NCBI GenBank assembly: GCA_937895345.1
Contig: CALAWP010000066.1
Location: 70,000 to 133,999 of the forward strand
Reading direction: 5' to 3'
DNA length: 64,000 bases
Origin: an uncultured Paenibacillus sp.
GTDB lineage: Bacteria; Bacillota; Bacilli; Paenibacillales; Paenibacillaceae
The position numbers were made by a program, and so were the translations under genes. Below the pieces are notes generated by a model. It was not told where the DNA came from. It did not search any database and worked only from the letters and a program-made list of their open reading frames with translations. Of the stretch, positions 32,276 to 40,773 are shown piece after piece; position 1 is the stretch's first letter, and each line of letters starts with the position of its first letter.

Positions 32276-33639
32276 TTGCGGCATCTGTGCATGAAATGAC
32301 GATCGCCGAGGCCGCCGCGCTTATCCGGGCCAGACGGCTGTCTCCGGTGGAGCTGACCGAAGCTTATCTCGCCCGCATCGACCGATTGGAGCCCCGGGTG
32401 AAAGCATGGGCCGTCATGGATCCCGAACGGGCCCTGCAGGAAGCCAGAGAGGCCGAGCAAGCCGTCATGGCGGGCCGTGTTCTCGGACCGCTGCACGGCA
32501 TTCCCTATGGAGCGAAGGACATTATTTGCACGGCCGGCTTGCGGACTGCGGCCGGCTCGCAAGCAAACGGCGACTACGTGCCCGCGGCCAACGCCGCCGT
32601 CATCGACAAGCTGAAGTCCGCGGGCGCGGTGCTGCTCGGCAAGACGGCGACGACGGAATATGCCTATCAAGGAGGCGAGCCGCCCACCCGCAATCCGTGG
32701 GATTTGGCCCGAACGCCGGGAGGATCGAGCTCCGGTTCCGCCGCGGCGGTGTCGGCCGGCATGGCCTCGTTCACGCTCGGCACGCAAACGTTCGGCTCGC
32801 TCATCCGGCCGGCCGCCTACAACGGATTGACCTGCATGAAGCCCACCTTCGGCCGCGTCAGCCGGTTCGGCGTCTTCGCCGCCAGCTGGAGCTTGGACCA
32901 TATCGGCGCCTTTACGAGGACCGTCGAGGACAATGCGCTCGTACTGGAGGCGATATCCGGTGAAGACAGCCGCGATCCGTCCACCTTGCAAGGACATATG
33001 CCGCCGTTCACGAACGCGCTTCATTGGGACGTGAACGGGATGACGGCGGGTATTCCCGCTCCGGACGGCTTCTTCGCCCCGCAAGACGAAGCGATTGCCG
33101 CCGCCTTGGAACAAGCCGTCGATGCGCTGCGGTCGCTTGGCATCCGCATCCGCCGGGTGGAACTGCCCGCATGCATGCAAGAAGCCGTCGCGGCCCACAA
33201 GACGGTTATGCGGGCCGAGGGCGCCGCTTACCATATGGAGATGTACCGGACGAGAGCCGACAGCTACGGACCGGCAATGCGGGAGCAATTGGAACTCGGC
33301 TATGAGCTGAGCGCGGTCGATTATTTGCAAGCGCAGCGCGTGCGGACCGTATTCCGCAACGAAATGATGAAGCTGTTTCGAGGCATTGACATCCTCCTCA
33401 CGCCTTCAACGCCAACGCTCCCCCTTCCCGGCTACAAGACGGGAAGCCCAATGTTCAACGGGCCGTTTACGAATGCGGGTCTGCCGTCGATGACAGTCCC
33501 GATCGGGCTGGATCCGGCGACGCGCCTTCCGATCGGCATGCAGCTGGCCGGCCCGATTATGGGCGAAGCGGCGCTTATTGCCGTCGGACACCGTTACCAG
33601 ACGGCAACCGGATGGCATCGTCTAGCCGCGCCTTTGTAA
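32272..33639 (+). CDS. Amidase signature family hydrolase (AtzE/GatA-like)
   Basis: 455-residue Ser-cisSer-Lys amidase. The catalytic lysine is Lys82 in GIPYGAKDII. The Gly/Ser motif is TPGGSSSGSAAAV (about 149-161) with the cis-Ser, and the nucleophile is probably Ser176 in LGTQTFGSLIRPAAYNG. The usual TDTGGS is changed to TQTFGS, which may alter the oxyanion hole and the substrate. The C-terminal part (LTPSTPTLPLPGY, GLPSMTVPIGLD, PIGMQLAGPIMGEAALI) is typical. It should free ammonia from the imported compound. Confidence 0.9.
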   Translation: MIAASVHEMTIAEAAALIRARRLSPVELTEAYLARIDRLEPRVKAWAVMDPERALQEAREAEQAVMAGRVLGPLHGIPYGAKDIICTAGLRTAAGSQANGDYVPAANAAVIDKLKSAGAVLLGKTATTEYAYQGGEPPTRNPWDLARTPGGSSSGSAAAVSAGMASFTLGTQTFGSLIRPAAYNGLTCMKPTFGRVSRFGVFAASWSLDHIGAFTRTVEDNALVLEAISGEDSRDPSTLQGHMPPFTNALHWDVNGMTAGIPAPDGFFAPQDEAIAAALEQAVDALRSLGIRIRRVELPACMQEAVAAHKTVMRAEGAAYHMEMYRTRADSYGPAMREQLELGYELSAVDYLQAQRVRTVFRNEMMKLFRGIDILLTPSTPTLPLPGYKTGSPMFNGPFTNAGLPSMTVPIGLDPATRLPIGMQLAGPIMGEAALIAVGHRYQTATGWHRLAAPL

Positions 33640-33693
33640 GCGGCACTAGGCCCCTCGTTCTTACCCAAAAATGACAAAACAGGAGGCATGTAA

Positions 33694-34080
33694 ATGACCG
33701 CTGTAATTATCTCTGACAAAGCTCCGAAATTCCCGCTGCCGTTTTCCCATGCGGTGCGAGCCGGCGATTTCGTTTATGTAGCCGGACAGGTCGGCGTGGA
33801 TCCGCAAACGCTGGAGCCGGTCGGCGGCATTCGGGAACAGACGGAGCAATGCATCCGCAATATCGAGGCGGTGTTGGAAGCCGCCGGGCTGACGCTGGAT
33901 CATATCGTAAAGATAACCGCCCATCTTAGCCATACCGAAGATCAGGACGAATACAATAACGTGTATGAGCGGATGATCGCCGCGCCATACCCGGCAAGAA
34001 TAACGGTGTTCAGCGGACTCGGTCCTTATCGGATCGAGATGGAGGCGCTCGCGTATGCGCCTTCCAGACGGGGACATTAA
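33694..34080 (+). CDS. RidA family enamine/imine deaminase
   Basis: 128 residues, the RidA length. Conserved stretches are PLPFSHAVRAGDFVYVAGQVGVDP, NIEAVLEAAGLTLDHIVKIT, and PARITVFSGL with the catalytic Arg102. RidA proteins hydrolyse reactive 2-aminoacrylate or related imines; RidA-like proteins also occur in pyrimidine and amide catabolic operons (for example RutC). It follows the amidase by 54 bases with an AGGAGG ribosome site, so it is probably the last gene of the operon. Confidence 0.93.
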   Translation: MTAVIISDKAPKFPLPFSHAVRAGDFVYVAGQVGVDPQTLEPVGGIREQTEQCIRNIEAVLEAAGLTLDHIVKITAHLSHTEDQDEYNNVYERMIAAPYPARITVFSGLGPYRIEMEALAYAPSRRGH

Positions 34081-34148
34081 ACCGTGCCGCCGGGGCTGTC
34101 GTCCGCCCATCAGGTCCGCTCTTCAGGTCCACCCATCAGGTCCGCCTT

Positions 34149-35342
34149 TCAGGCGCGGTAATCCCGCGGCGACATCCCCGTATATTCCTTGAACAGCTTG
34201 CTGAAATAATGGGGATTCAAATATCCGACCTCGTCGGACACGGCTCGTACCCGCATGTTGGTGGACCGCAGCAAATGCTTGGCATGCTCCATCTTCTTCA
34301 TGTTCACGTATTCGCTGAAGTTCATGCCCGTTTCCTTGGCAAACAGTCGGCTCAAATGCCCGCTGCTGACGTGCACGTATTCGGCGCATTCCGACAGCGA
34401 GATATCTCTGCGAAAGTGGATGTCCACGTACTCCTTGGCGAGCCGGACCGTCCGGCTGTATCCCCCGTTCAGGCCGGGAAGACCCGCGGCCGCTTCCTCG
34501 TACGCGTCCCGCACCGCCTCGGCCGTTTCATAAACGCCGCTTGCTGAGCTGGCTACAGTAACGTGCAGCAAATGGCTTACGTTCCGCCGAATGTCGCCCA
34601 ATTGCCGTTCGAGTTCGGCTGCATTGAAGCCGCCGGCGGCCGGCTTGAGCCAGATCAGCTCGCGGCCTTCCTTCGCCGCCAGAACGCTGCCCTCCGAATG
34701 GACGGCAAACCCTTCGATCAAGGCGGCAACGGACGGAAAGATGGACGGGCCCGGAACCCCGGCCCGATCCGTCTCCTCCGCGCTCTCTTCCAGCCGAAAC
34801 AGTACGAGGCAATAGCCTCCGGCCAAACGGGAAGCCGCGAAAGCCTTTCGTTCGTCCGGACTGGGGGGCAAATAAGGACCGGCATCTTCGCGGACCGGAA
34901 GCCGCTCCAGCAGCCGCTGGAGCAGCATGTCCGGCGAAGCGGCCGCGGACTTGGGCGTTTGCGCCTTCCGCAGCCGGGACAGCAGCCGCTTCAGCGATTC
35001 CTCCACTTCCTCGTCCGCCATCGTCGGCTTGTGCAAATAATCGACGACGCCAAGCCGAAGCGCTTCCTGCACATACGGAAAATCGTTGTAGCTGCTGATC
35101 ACGATAATTTGTACGTCGGGATAATGTTCCTTGAGCCTTCGAACCAGCTCGATGCCGTCCATGACCGGCATTCGAATATCGGTAATGACGATATGAATGT
35201 CGTGCTCTTCCATCAGCTTCAGCGCCTCCTCGCCGTTGGAGGCTTCGTGCTTCCAGAAAACGCCGTACCGTTCCCAATCGATCATGTAGCGCAGTCCGAT
35301 CCGAACGATGGACTCATCTTCAACGACCATCATGTTCCACAT
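34149..35342 (-). CDS. Two-component response regulator, AraC type (YesN-like)
   Basis: 397 residues from the ATG at 35340-35342, 9 bases after AAGGAGG (an ATG two codons earlier is too close). The receiver domain (about 1-120) has the acidic pair VVEDE, the phospho-acceptor Asp in ITDIRMPVMDG and Lys in YLHKP. The C-terminal AraC domain (about 300-397) has two helix-turn-helix units: SLSECAEYVHVSSGHLSRLFA and RVRAVSDEVGYLNPHYFSKLFKEYTGMSPRDYR. The middle part is a typical YesN linker. Its start overlaps the end of the kinase gene by 23 bases. Confidence 0.93.
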   Translation of the reverse strand: MWNMMVVEDESIVRIGLRYMIDWERYGVFWKHEASNGEEALKLMEEHDIHIVITDIRMPVMDGIELVRRLKEHYPDVQIIVISSYNDFPYVQEALRLGVVDYLHKPTMADEEVEESLKRLLSRLRKAQTPKSAAASPDMLLQRLLERLPVREDAGPYLPPSPDERKAFAASRLAGGYCLVLFRLEESAEETDRAGVPGPSIFPSVAALIEGFAVHSEGSVLAAKEGRELIWLKPAAGGFNAAELERQLGDIRRNVSHLLHVTVASSASGVYETAEAVRDAYEEAAAGLPGLNGGYSRTVRLAKEYVDIHFRRDISLSECAEYVHVSSGHLSRLFAKETGMNFSEYVNMKKMEHAKHLLRSTNMRVRAVSDEVGYLNPHYFSKLFKEYTGMSPRDYRA

Positions 35343-37143
35343 GTCCATTTCCTCCTTGCGTCAAGATCGGCATAAAGATGTTCACCGCAACTCCCCGGCC
35401 CGGGGCGCTCTCTACGGTCAGCCCGTATTTGAGGCCAAATCGGAACCGGATCCGGTCCCGGACGTTGCGAATGCCGATTCCTCCCTGCTCGGGCAAGCTT
35501 TGCTCCGAATTGATCAGCTTCACCGCCTCCGGCTCCATCCCTTTGCCGTCGTCGACGACCGACGCTACAAGCATGGATCCGTCCTCCGAGATGCCTGCCG
35601 CAATCGTAATGCGGATCTTGTCGTCAATCCCTTCGGAAGCGTGGAAGATGGCATTTTCGACCAGCGGCTGCATGATCATGGCCGGAACCTGCGCCTCCAG
35701 CGCATCGTCCGCGATGCGCCATTCAACCGTAAATTTGTCGGTATAGCGCAAATCCATCAGCTTTAAATAATCTTCCAGAAACGCCGTCTCCTCGCGAAGC
35801 GACACCAGCTCCCGATCCAGCTTCATGTTGGCGTTGATGAGCCGGCTGAGCGAACGGAGCAGCTCGGAGATCTGTTTCGATTGCTGCAGCATGGCCAGAA
35901 TCCGAATCGAGTTGATCGTATTGAACAAAAAATGAGGCGTAATCCGCGCCCGCAGCGCGTTCAGCTCCGCTTCCCGCTTCTGCCGCTCCGTCTCTCCGAT
36001 CGAGGCGACCAATCCGTCCAGCCGCATGACCATCCGGTTGTAGCTGTACAGCAATTGTCCGAACTCGTCCCTTCTCCGGTAGCTCGTAAGTTCCGGAAGA
36101 ATGAAGTTTCCCTTTTCCACCTCGCGCATGGAAGAAATCAGGCCCCGGATCGGCCTTGTGAGTCCTTTGGCCAACAGCCAGGCGAGCATCGCGGCCGCGA
36201 TGCCGATCAACGCGACGATCAGCAGCGTAAAGTCCTTAATGACAGCGCTTTCCTGGAGAAGCTCCTCGCGGTCCACGAGCAAATAAGTCGTCCAGCCCGT
36301 ATAATTGTCGAATTGCTTCACTCCGATCCATGACTCCCTGTTACCGTCCACCGTCGTGTCGAGAGCGATCGTCGAGCGTTTCCCGCCCCCGCCGGCTTCG
36401 GACTCTTCCTCAAGCAGAAGCTGCTCATAGATGGAGGGCTGGGTCGAATAAACGTAGCCGTACGGACCGGACACCGTCACATGGACTTTGTTGAAGCCGA
36501 GGGAACGAACGGTTTTGCGGATAAAATCGGGCTTCACGTCCACGGCGATGACCGCGGCCGGCTCATATTTCCGGTCGACGAGCATCCGCGCCACCGTCAG
36601 CGTCTCGAAGGGATCGCCGCTAAATTGCCGTTCCGTTCTTAATCCCGAAATGACAAGCCCGCCGTTGCGGGCGACGGCATCCTTGAACCAAGGCTCCTCG
36701 CGGGCATCGACCATCTTATCCAGCGTCTTGACGCCGCTTACCCGGTAGCCGTATACGCTTCCGTTCGTGCCGTAGAACAGCATGGCCTCCACCGTATTGT
36801 TGATGGACGGATAAGAGGCGATCAGCTCGGTAAACCGCTGCTGCTTCGTGAGCTCCGCAATATCCCACAGCTCCGTCGGCGCGTTGGGCGAAGCGATGAT
36901 GTCGAAAATTTCTTCGATCGAATAAGGAATCGTGCTGAAACGGTCGAGCTCTTCCACCTGCGCCGCCAGCGTATTGTTGAATTGGCCGATGATCACCTGC
37001 AAATCCTCCCGCACCTTCCGTTCGAGAGATTCTTGCGATTTCTGATAGGCCAGCCATCCGATCAGCGCCGAAGGCAGCAGACTGACCGCGCAAAGCACCA
37101 GCAACAGCTTCGTTTGATAAGATCGGACTCCCCATTCTCTCAT
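35320..37143 (-). CDS. Sensor histidine kinase, YesM-like
   Basis: 607 residues. The first membrane helix is at about 13-29; an extracellular sensing domain of about 270 residues (dCache-like) follows; the second helix is at about 303-324 (FTLLIVALIGIAAAMLAWLL); then HAMP (LTRPIRGLISSMREVEKGNF), the His_kinase domain with the phospho-acceptor in RITPHFLFNTINSI, and an HATPase domain with N-box MIMQPLVENAIFHA and G-boxes VDDGKGME and GGIGIRNVRDR. It follows cutC by 14 bases and overlaps its regulator gene. The ligand is unknown; relatives sense oligosaccharides or peptides. Confidence 0.93.
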   Translation of the reverse strand: MREWGVRSYQTKLLLVLCAVSLLPSALIGWLAYQKSQESLERKVREDLQVIIGQFNNTLAAQVEELDRFSTIPYSIEEIFDIIASPNAPTELWDIAELTKQQRFTELIASYPSINNTVEAMLFYGTNGSVYGYRVSGVKTLDKMVDAREEPWFKDAVARNGGLVISGLRTERQFSGDPFETLTVARMLVDRKYEPAAVIAVDVKPDFIRKTVRSLGFNKVHVTVSGPYGYVYSTQPSIYEQLLLEEESEAGGGGKRSTIALDTTVDGNRESWIGVKQFDNYTGWTTYLLVDREELLQESAVIKDFTLLIVALIGIAAAMLAWLLAKGLTRPIRGLISSMREVEKGNFILPELTSYRRRDEFGQLLYSYNRMVMRLDGLVASIGETERQKREAELNALRARITPHFLFNTINSIRILAMLQQSKQISELLRSLSRLINANMKLDRELVSLREETAFLEDYLKLMDLRYTDKFTVEWRIADDALEAQVPAMIMQPLVENAIFHASEGIDDKIRITIAAGISEDGSMLVASVVDDGKGMEPEAVKLINSEQSLPEQGGIGIRNVRDRIRFRFGLKYGLTVESAPGRGVAVNIFMPILTQGGNGHVEHDGR

Positions 37144-37157
37144 GCGATTCCCCCCGC

Positions 37158-37862
37158 TTACCCTTGCCCGGCGCGGGCGGCATCGACCGCCGCCCGCGCC
37201 TTCGCCATCCGTTCGGGATCGATCGGGCGGGCAAAGCTGCCTCCGGCGCGAACGGCCGAACCGAAATGAACTTCCTTCACTCCGGCGGCGCGTATAAACG
37301 CTCCGACGTTGTCCGGCGTCAAGCCGTGTCCGCCCAATATGGCAATGTTGCGTCCGGCTGCGGCCTCCGTCAAACGGCGGATTTCCGGGACGGCCATCGA
37401 CGCGGGATTCGGCCCTCCGGACGTCAGCACGCGGCTGACCTGCGGATAATCCGCCAGCGTGTACAAAGCCTCAAGCCGGTCCGCGCATTCGTCAAACGCG
37501 CGATGAAACGTCACGTCCAAATGCTCGGCTTCTTCGAGCACCGCCCGCAACAGCGCGGTATCGACCTTCCCCTCCGCGGTAAGCGCTCCGAAGACGACGC
37601 CTGCCGCCGCCGTGCGGCGAATATGGCGCAAGTCCCGCAGCAGCGTTGTTCGGTCGCCGTCGTCATAGCAGAACGACTGGCTGTGCGGACGCAGCATCAC
37701 GTTGACCGGCTTGTCCGTCGCTTCGACCGCGGCTTCGATTAATCCGAGGCTCGGCGTCAGCCCTCCTTCGGCAATGCCGGTAACGAGCTCAATCCGGTCC
37801 GCCCCGCAGCGAACGGCGTCCTTGACGTCCCGTTCGCTTATCGCAATTACTTCCAGCAACAT
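37158..37862 (-). CDS. cutC: Copper homeostasis protein CutC family
   Basis: 234-residue TIM-barrel protein with the CutC pattern: LLEVIAISERDVKDAVRCGADRIELV, GGLTPSLGLIEAAVE, VMLRPHSQSFCY, TFHRAFDECADRLEAL, VSRVLTSGGPNPAS and ILGGHGLTPDNV. CutC has been linked to copper tolerance, though its biochemical role is debated. It is the first gene of an operon with the YesMN-like pair (14-base gap), which is an unusual arrangement. Confidence 0.93.
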   Translation of the reverse strand: MLLEVIAISERDVKDAVRCGADRIELVTGIAEGGLTPSLGLIEAAVEATDKPVNVMLRPHSQSFCYDDGDRTTLLRDLRHIRRTAAAGVVFGALTAEGKVDTALLRAVLEEAEHLDVTFHRAFDECADRLEALYTLADYPQVSRVLTSGGPNPASMAVPEIRRLTEAAAGRNIAILGGHGLTPDNVGAFIRAAGVKEVHFGSAVRAGGSFARPIDPERMAKARAAVDAARAGQG

Positions 37863-38122
37863 TCGATCAGCTCCTTATACGGAATGTTATCGGTAACCTT
37901 GCGATAATTATAAACGCATATGGTTAATAGTACACCGAAATCTTTCAAGCTGACAGCCGGTTTCGATACTTTGCTCCTGTACGCCGGCAACCGAAAGGAA
38001 TTGCAGGACGAGTTGACACTTTCTTCTAGCCGTTCCGCCCATTTTCTATTACTATATAAAAGAAACGCCGACAATTCTCGCACGTTATAGTACTAAATAC
38101 ACAGGTCATAGAGGTGAGCGCG

Positions 38123-39358
38123 ATGGCATTGATCGATGTCGTCAAATACGACGGCGAGCCCCACGTATATGCTTGGAAATTTCCGGACCAGGAACTCAGC
38201 ACCTGGACTCAGCTGATCGTGAACCAGTCGCAGGAAGCGATTTTGTTCAAGGGGGGCCAGGCTTTGGATATGTTCGGTCCCGGCCGTCATACCCTCAGCA
38301 CGGCCAACATCCCGATACTGAACCATCTTGTCAATCTGCCGTTTGGAGGAAAATCTCCGTTTACGGCCGAGGTTTGGTTTGTGAACAAAATCAGTTCCCT
38401 TGACGTCAAATGGGGAACGGCGGCCCCTATACAGGTCAAAGATCCGAAATACAATATTTTCGTACCGGTCAGAGCCTTCGGGCAATTCGGCTTGAAGATC
38501 GAAGACAGCCGCGCCTTTCTGTTAAAGCTGGTCGGAACTCTCAGCGAGTTTACGCGCGAGACGCTGTCCAGTTATTTGCGCGGCATGGTCGTCATGAATA
38601 TAACGGAAATTATAACTTCTTATTTGACCGGCCGGCAAATCAGCGCGCTGGAGCTCAGCGCATATATCCGGGAGCTTTCCGCGCACGCCGGGTCGCAAAT
38701 CGGAGAGACGCTGCAGCAGTTTGGCATGAAGCTGGATCACTTTTATGTCGAAAATGTCAGCGTTCCCGAAGACGATGCTTCGGTACAGAAGCTGCGCAGC
38801 GTGTTGAACGAAAAGCTTGAAATGGATTTGATCGGCGTTTCCTACACGCAGAAACGGTCGCTGGACATTCTGGAGGACGCGGCCAATAACGAGGGAGGCA
38901 TCCCTTCGCTTATGATGGCGGCCAACTTGGGAGGAGCGGCCGGAGCGGCGTTTGGCGGCCACATGTCGCAGCTGACCGGCGCCATGAATCCGCTGCCGCC
39001 GCAGCACGCCGCTTGTCCGCATTGCCAAGGGGCAGTCGCTCCAGGCGCCCGGTTCTGCAGTCTCTGCGGCCAGGCGATGACGGCGGCCCCTCAGTCTTCC
39101 TCCGGCGCGGCGGACAAGCTGCATCCTTGCAACAAATGCGGCGCTCCGCTGGCGGCGAACGCCAAATTTTGCATGCAATGCGGAGACCAGTACCGCGCGT
39201 GCCCTTCCTGCGGAGCCGACAACGCCGAGAGCGGCGTCAACTGCCGCGAATGCGGAGCCTCGCTTCCCAAAGCATGTATTAGCTGCGGCGAGCAAATCTC
39301 GGGCGGTGACAAGTTTTGCCGGCATTGCGGCGCCGAGCAACCGGCTGCTGCCGGATGA
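38123..39358 (+). CDS. SPFH-domain protein with C-terminal zinc ribbons (YdjI-like)
   Basis: 411 residues from the ATG at 38123, 8 bases after AGAGG. The N-terminal SPFH-like domain (ALIDVVKYDGEPHVYAWKFP, TQLIVNQSQEAILFKGGQAL, GPGRHTLSTANIPIL) is followed by a helical region to about 270, a Gly/Ala-rich hinge and four or five Cys-pair zinc ribbons (CPHCQGAVAPGARFCSLCG, CNKCGAPLAANAKFCMQCG, CPSCGADNA, CISCGEQISGGDKFCRHCG). Bacillus YdjI, encoded with a PspA-type gene, has the SPFH part and acts with membrane-stress proteins. A membrane zinc-ribbon protein gene follows. Confidence 0.88.
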   Translation: MALIDVVKYDGEPHVYAWKFPDQELSTWTQLIVNQSQEAILFKGGQALDMFGPGRHTLSTANIPILNHLVNLPFGGKSPFTAEVWFVNKISSLDVKWGTAAPIQVKDPKYNIFVPVRAFGQFGLKIEDSRAFLLKLVGTLSEFTRETLSSYLRGMVVMNITEIITSYLTGRQISALELSAYIRELSAHAGSQIGETLQQFGMKLDHFYVENVSVPEDDASVQKLRSVLNEKLEMDLIGVSYTQKRSLDILEDAANNEGGIPSLMMAANLGGAAGAAFGGHMSQLTGAMNPLPPQHAACPHCQGAVAPGARFCSLCGQAMTAAPQSSSGAADKLHPCNKCGAPLAANAKFCMQCGDQYRACPSCGADNAESGVNCRECGASLPKACISCGEQISGGDKFCRHCGAEQPAAAG

Positions 39359-39395
39359 CGGCGGACGCTGATTCCATACAAAGGAGACAACAAAC

Positions 39396-39797
39396 ATGCG
39401 GATAGTAGGCAACATCCTGTTTATTTTAGGCATATTGGGCTCGATTTTATTAGGTATTATTCTGCTGGTCATGGTGCCTGTTTCCATAGTCGATGATACA
39501 AGCCCGCCGTTAGCTTATGTCATCTTCTTTATATTTCTATTTGTGTTAATCGGCCTGCCAACCTTTTTGCTTATTTATTTCGGGCGGCGACTCAGAAATA
39601 ATGCCAATCACGCTGCAATGATCGGCTCTTCAGCCTCCCCTCATACTCCCGGGACGCCGTCCGCGCCGGCGCGGATGACGGCCTCCTCCGTCCGTGCGAA
39701 GATGGTCGTATGCTTAGGCTGCGGAGCGCAGAAGAGCGTGCTGCCTAACGAAGCGGCAACTTGCGATTATTGCGGATCGGCAACGCCGTACGAGTAA
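39396..39797 (+). CDS. Small membrane protein with C-terminal zinc ribbon
   Basis: 133 residues, ATG preceded by AAAGGAGA. Two membrane helices at about 8-31 and 41-65 are followed by a flexible Pro/Thr/Ala-rich linker (about 75-100) and a single zinc ribbon CLGCG-N14-CDYCG near the C-terminus. No named family recognised. It follows the SPFH/zinc-ribbon gene by 37 bases and shares the ribbon theme, so it may be the membrane partner. Confidence 0.8.
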   Translation: MRIVGNILFILGILGSILLGIILLVMVPVSIVDDTSPPLAYVIFFIFLFVLIGLPTFLLIYFGRRLRNNANHAAMIGSSASPHTPGTPSAPARMTASSVRAKMVVCLGCGAQKSVLPNEAATCDYCGSATPYE

Positions 39798-39813
39798 CCG
39801 TCGCGCCGCCGGA

Positions 39814-40569
39814 CTATTCCTCGTAAATCATTTTGACCGTCATGCCGCCGTCGACCGTCAAATGCGCGCCGGTGACAAAGTCGTTGCGCGGATCCGTCAA
39901 ATAGAGGCAAGCCCGCGCGATATCTTCGGGCTTGCCGACACGGCCTGCCGGGTGCTGGCTGTGGTCCTCCGGCCTCAGGCTGCCGTAGTCGCCCGTCTCG
40001 ATCCAGCCCGGGCATATGGCGTTGACCGTAATGCCGTCCGGTCCGAGCGAAACCGCCAGCGCATGCGTCAAGGCCAATATGCCGCCCTTGGAGGCGGCGT
40101 AAGCCTCGGAATTCGGCTCGGACATCAGCGCCCGCGTGGAGGCGATATTGACGATCGAGCCTCCGCCGGATTTCCTCATCAGCTTGGCGGCTTCCCGCGA
40201 GCAAACGAACGTCCCTCGCAAGTTTGTATGGACGACGCCGTCCCATTCCTCGATCGTCAGCTCGTAAGGCGATTTCCATATCCCGTATCCCGCGTTGTTG
40301 ACGACAATATCGAGCCCTCCCTGCAGCTCGCCGATGTCCAGCATCATGCGTTCGACCTGCTCCGGCACGGCCATATCCGCCACGAAGCTTAACGAATCGT
40401 ATCCTTCGCCGGCAAGCAGCTCTTCCGTTTCCTTCAACCCCCGGCCGTTCTTGTCCGCTATGACCGGCAGCGCCCCCTCCCGTGCATAAGCCCTCGCGAG
40501 TTCCCGGCCAATGCCTTGGGCCGCCCCCGTAATAAGCGCTATTTTACCCTCGAACGGTCTTTCCGCCAT
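39814..40569 (-). CDS. Short-chain dehydrogenase/reductase
   Basis: 251 residues of the classical SDR family. The cofactor motif is ITGAAQGIGRELARAYA (TGxxxGIG, about 14-21), with NNAGYGIW (NNAG), the catalytic Ser in IVNIASTRAL, Tyr and Lys in SEAYAASKGGILALT (YxxxK), and ICPGWIETGDYG. Asp at VIADKNGRG suggests NAD preference. The ribosome site GGAGGAAA lies upstream. It is divergent from the NADH-oxidase-like gene, and the 204-base gap holds three palindromes. The substrate cannot be told from sequence. Confidence 0.92.
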   Translation of the reverse strand: MAERPFEGKIALITGAAQGIGRELARAYAREGALPVIADKNGRGLKETEELLAGEGYDSLSFVADMAVPEQVERMMLDIGELQGGLDIVVNNAGYGIWKSPYELTIEEWDGVVHTNLRGTFVCSREAAKLMRKSGGGSIVNIASTRALMSEPNSEAYAASKGGILALTHALAVSLGPDGITVNAICPGWIETGDYGSLRPEDHSQHPAGRVGKPEDIARACLYLTDPRNDFVTGAHLTVDGGMTVKMIYEE

Positions 40570-40640
40570 ACGATTTCCTCCTTCATCTTTTGCCTACATT
40601 GTAAACGAAACGGTCGCGAAATAGAAAACGGGCGGGACTT

Positions 40641-40748
40641 TGTGATTTTTGTCACAAAATAGACATTGCCAAATGCCGCACGATGGAATATGATTGAAAT
40701 ACGAAAAGGTTGTGAATTGTTTCACATATATTTGTGAAATATATCACA
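40641..40748. promoter_or_regulatory. Three TGTGA-N6-TCACA palindromes (Fnr/Crp- or Rex-like operators) upstream of nox
   Basis: Sites at 40641-40656, 40711-40726 and 40733-40748. The second reads TTGTGAATTGTTTCACAT, close to the Rex pattern TTGTGAA-N4-TTCACAA; all three match the Bacillus Fnr pattern TGTGA-N6-TCACA. The last two centres are 22 bases apart (two helical turns). Confidence 0.75.
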
Positions 40749-40773
40749 TTATCCCCCAAGGAGGCGCATCACC

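Noticed and set aside
31061..32284. A 407-residue open frame on the minus strand
   Set aside because: Antisense to the binding lipoprotein, whose lipobox and fold motifs are clear; no ribosome site.
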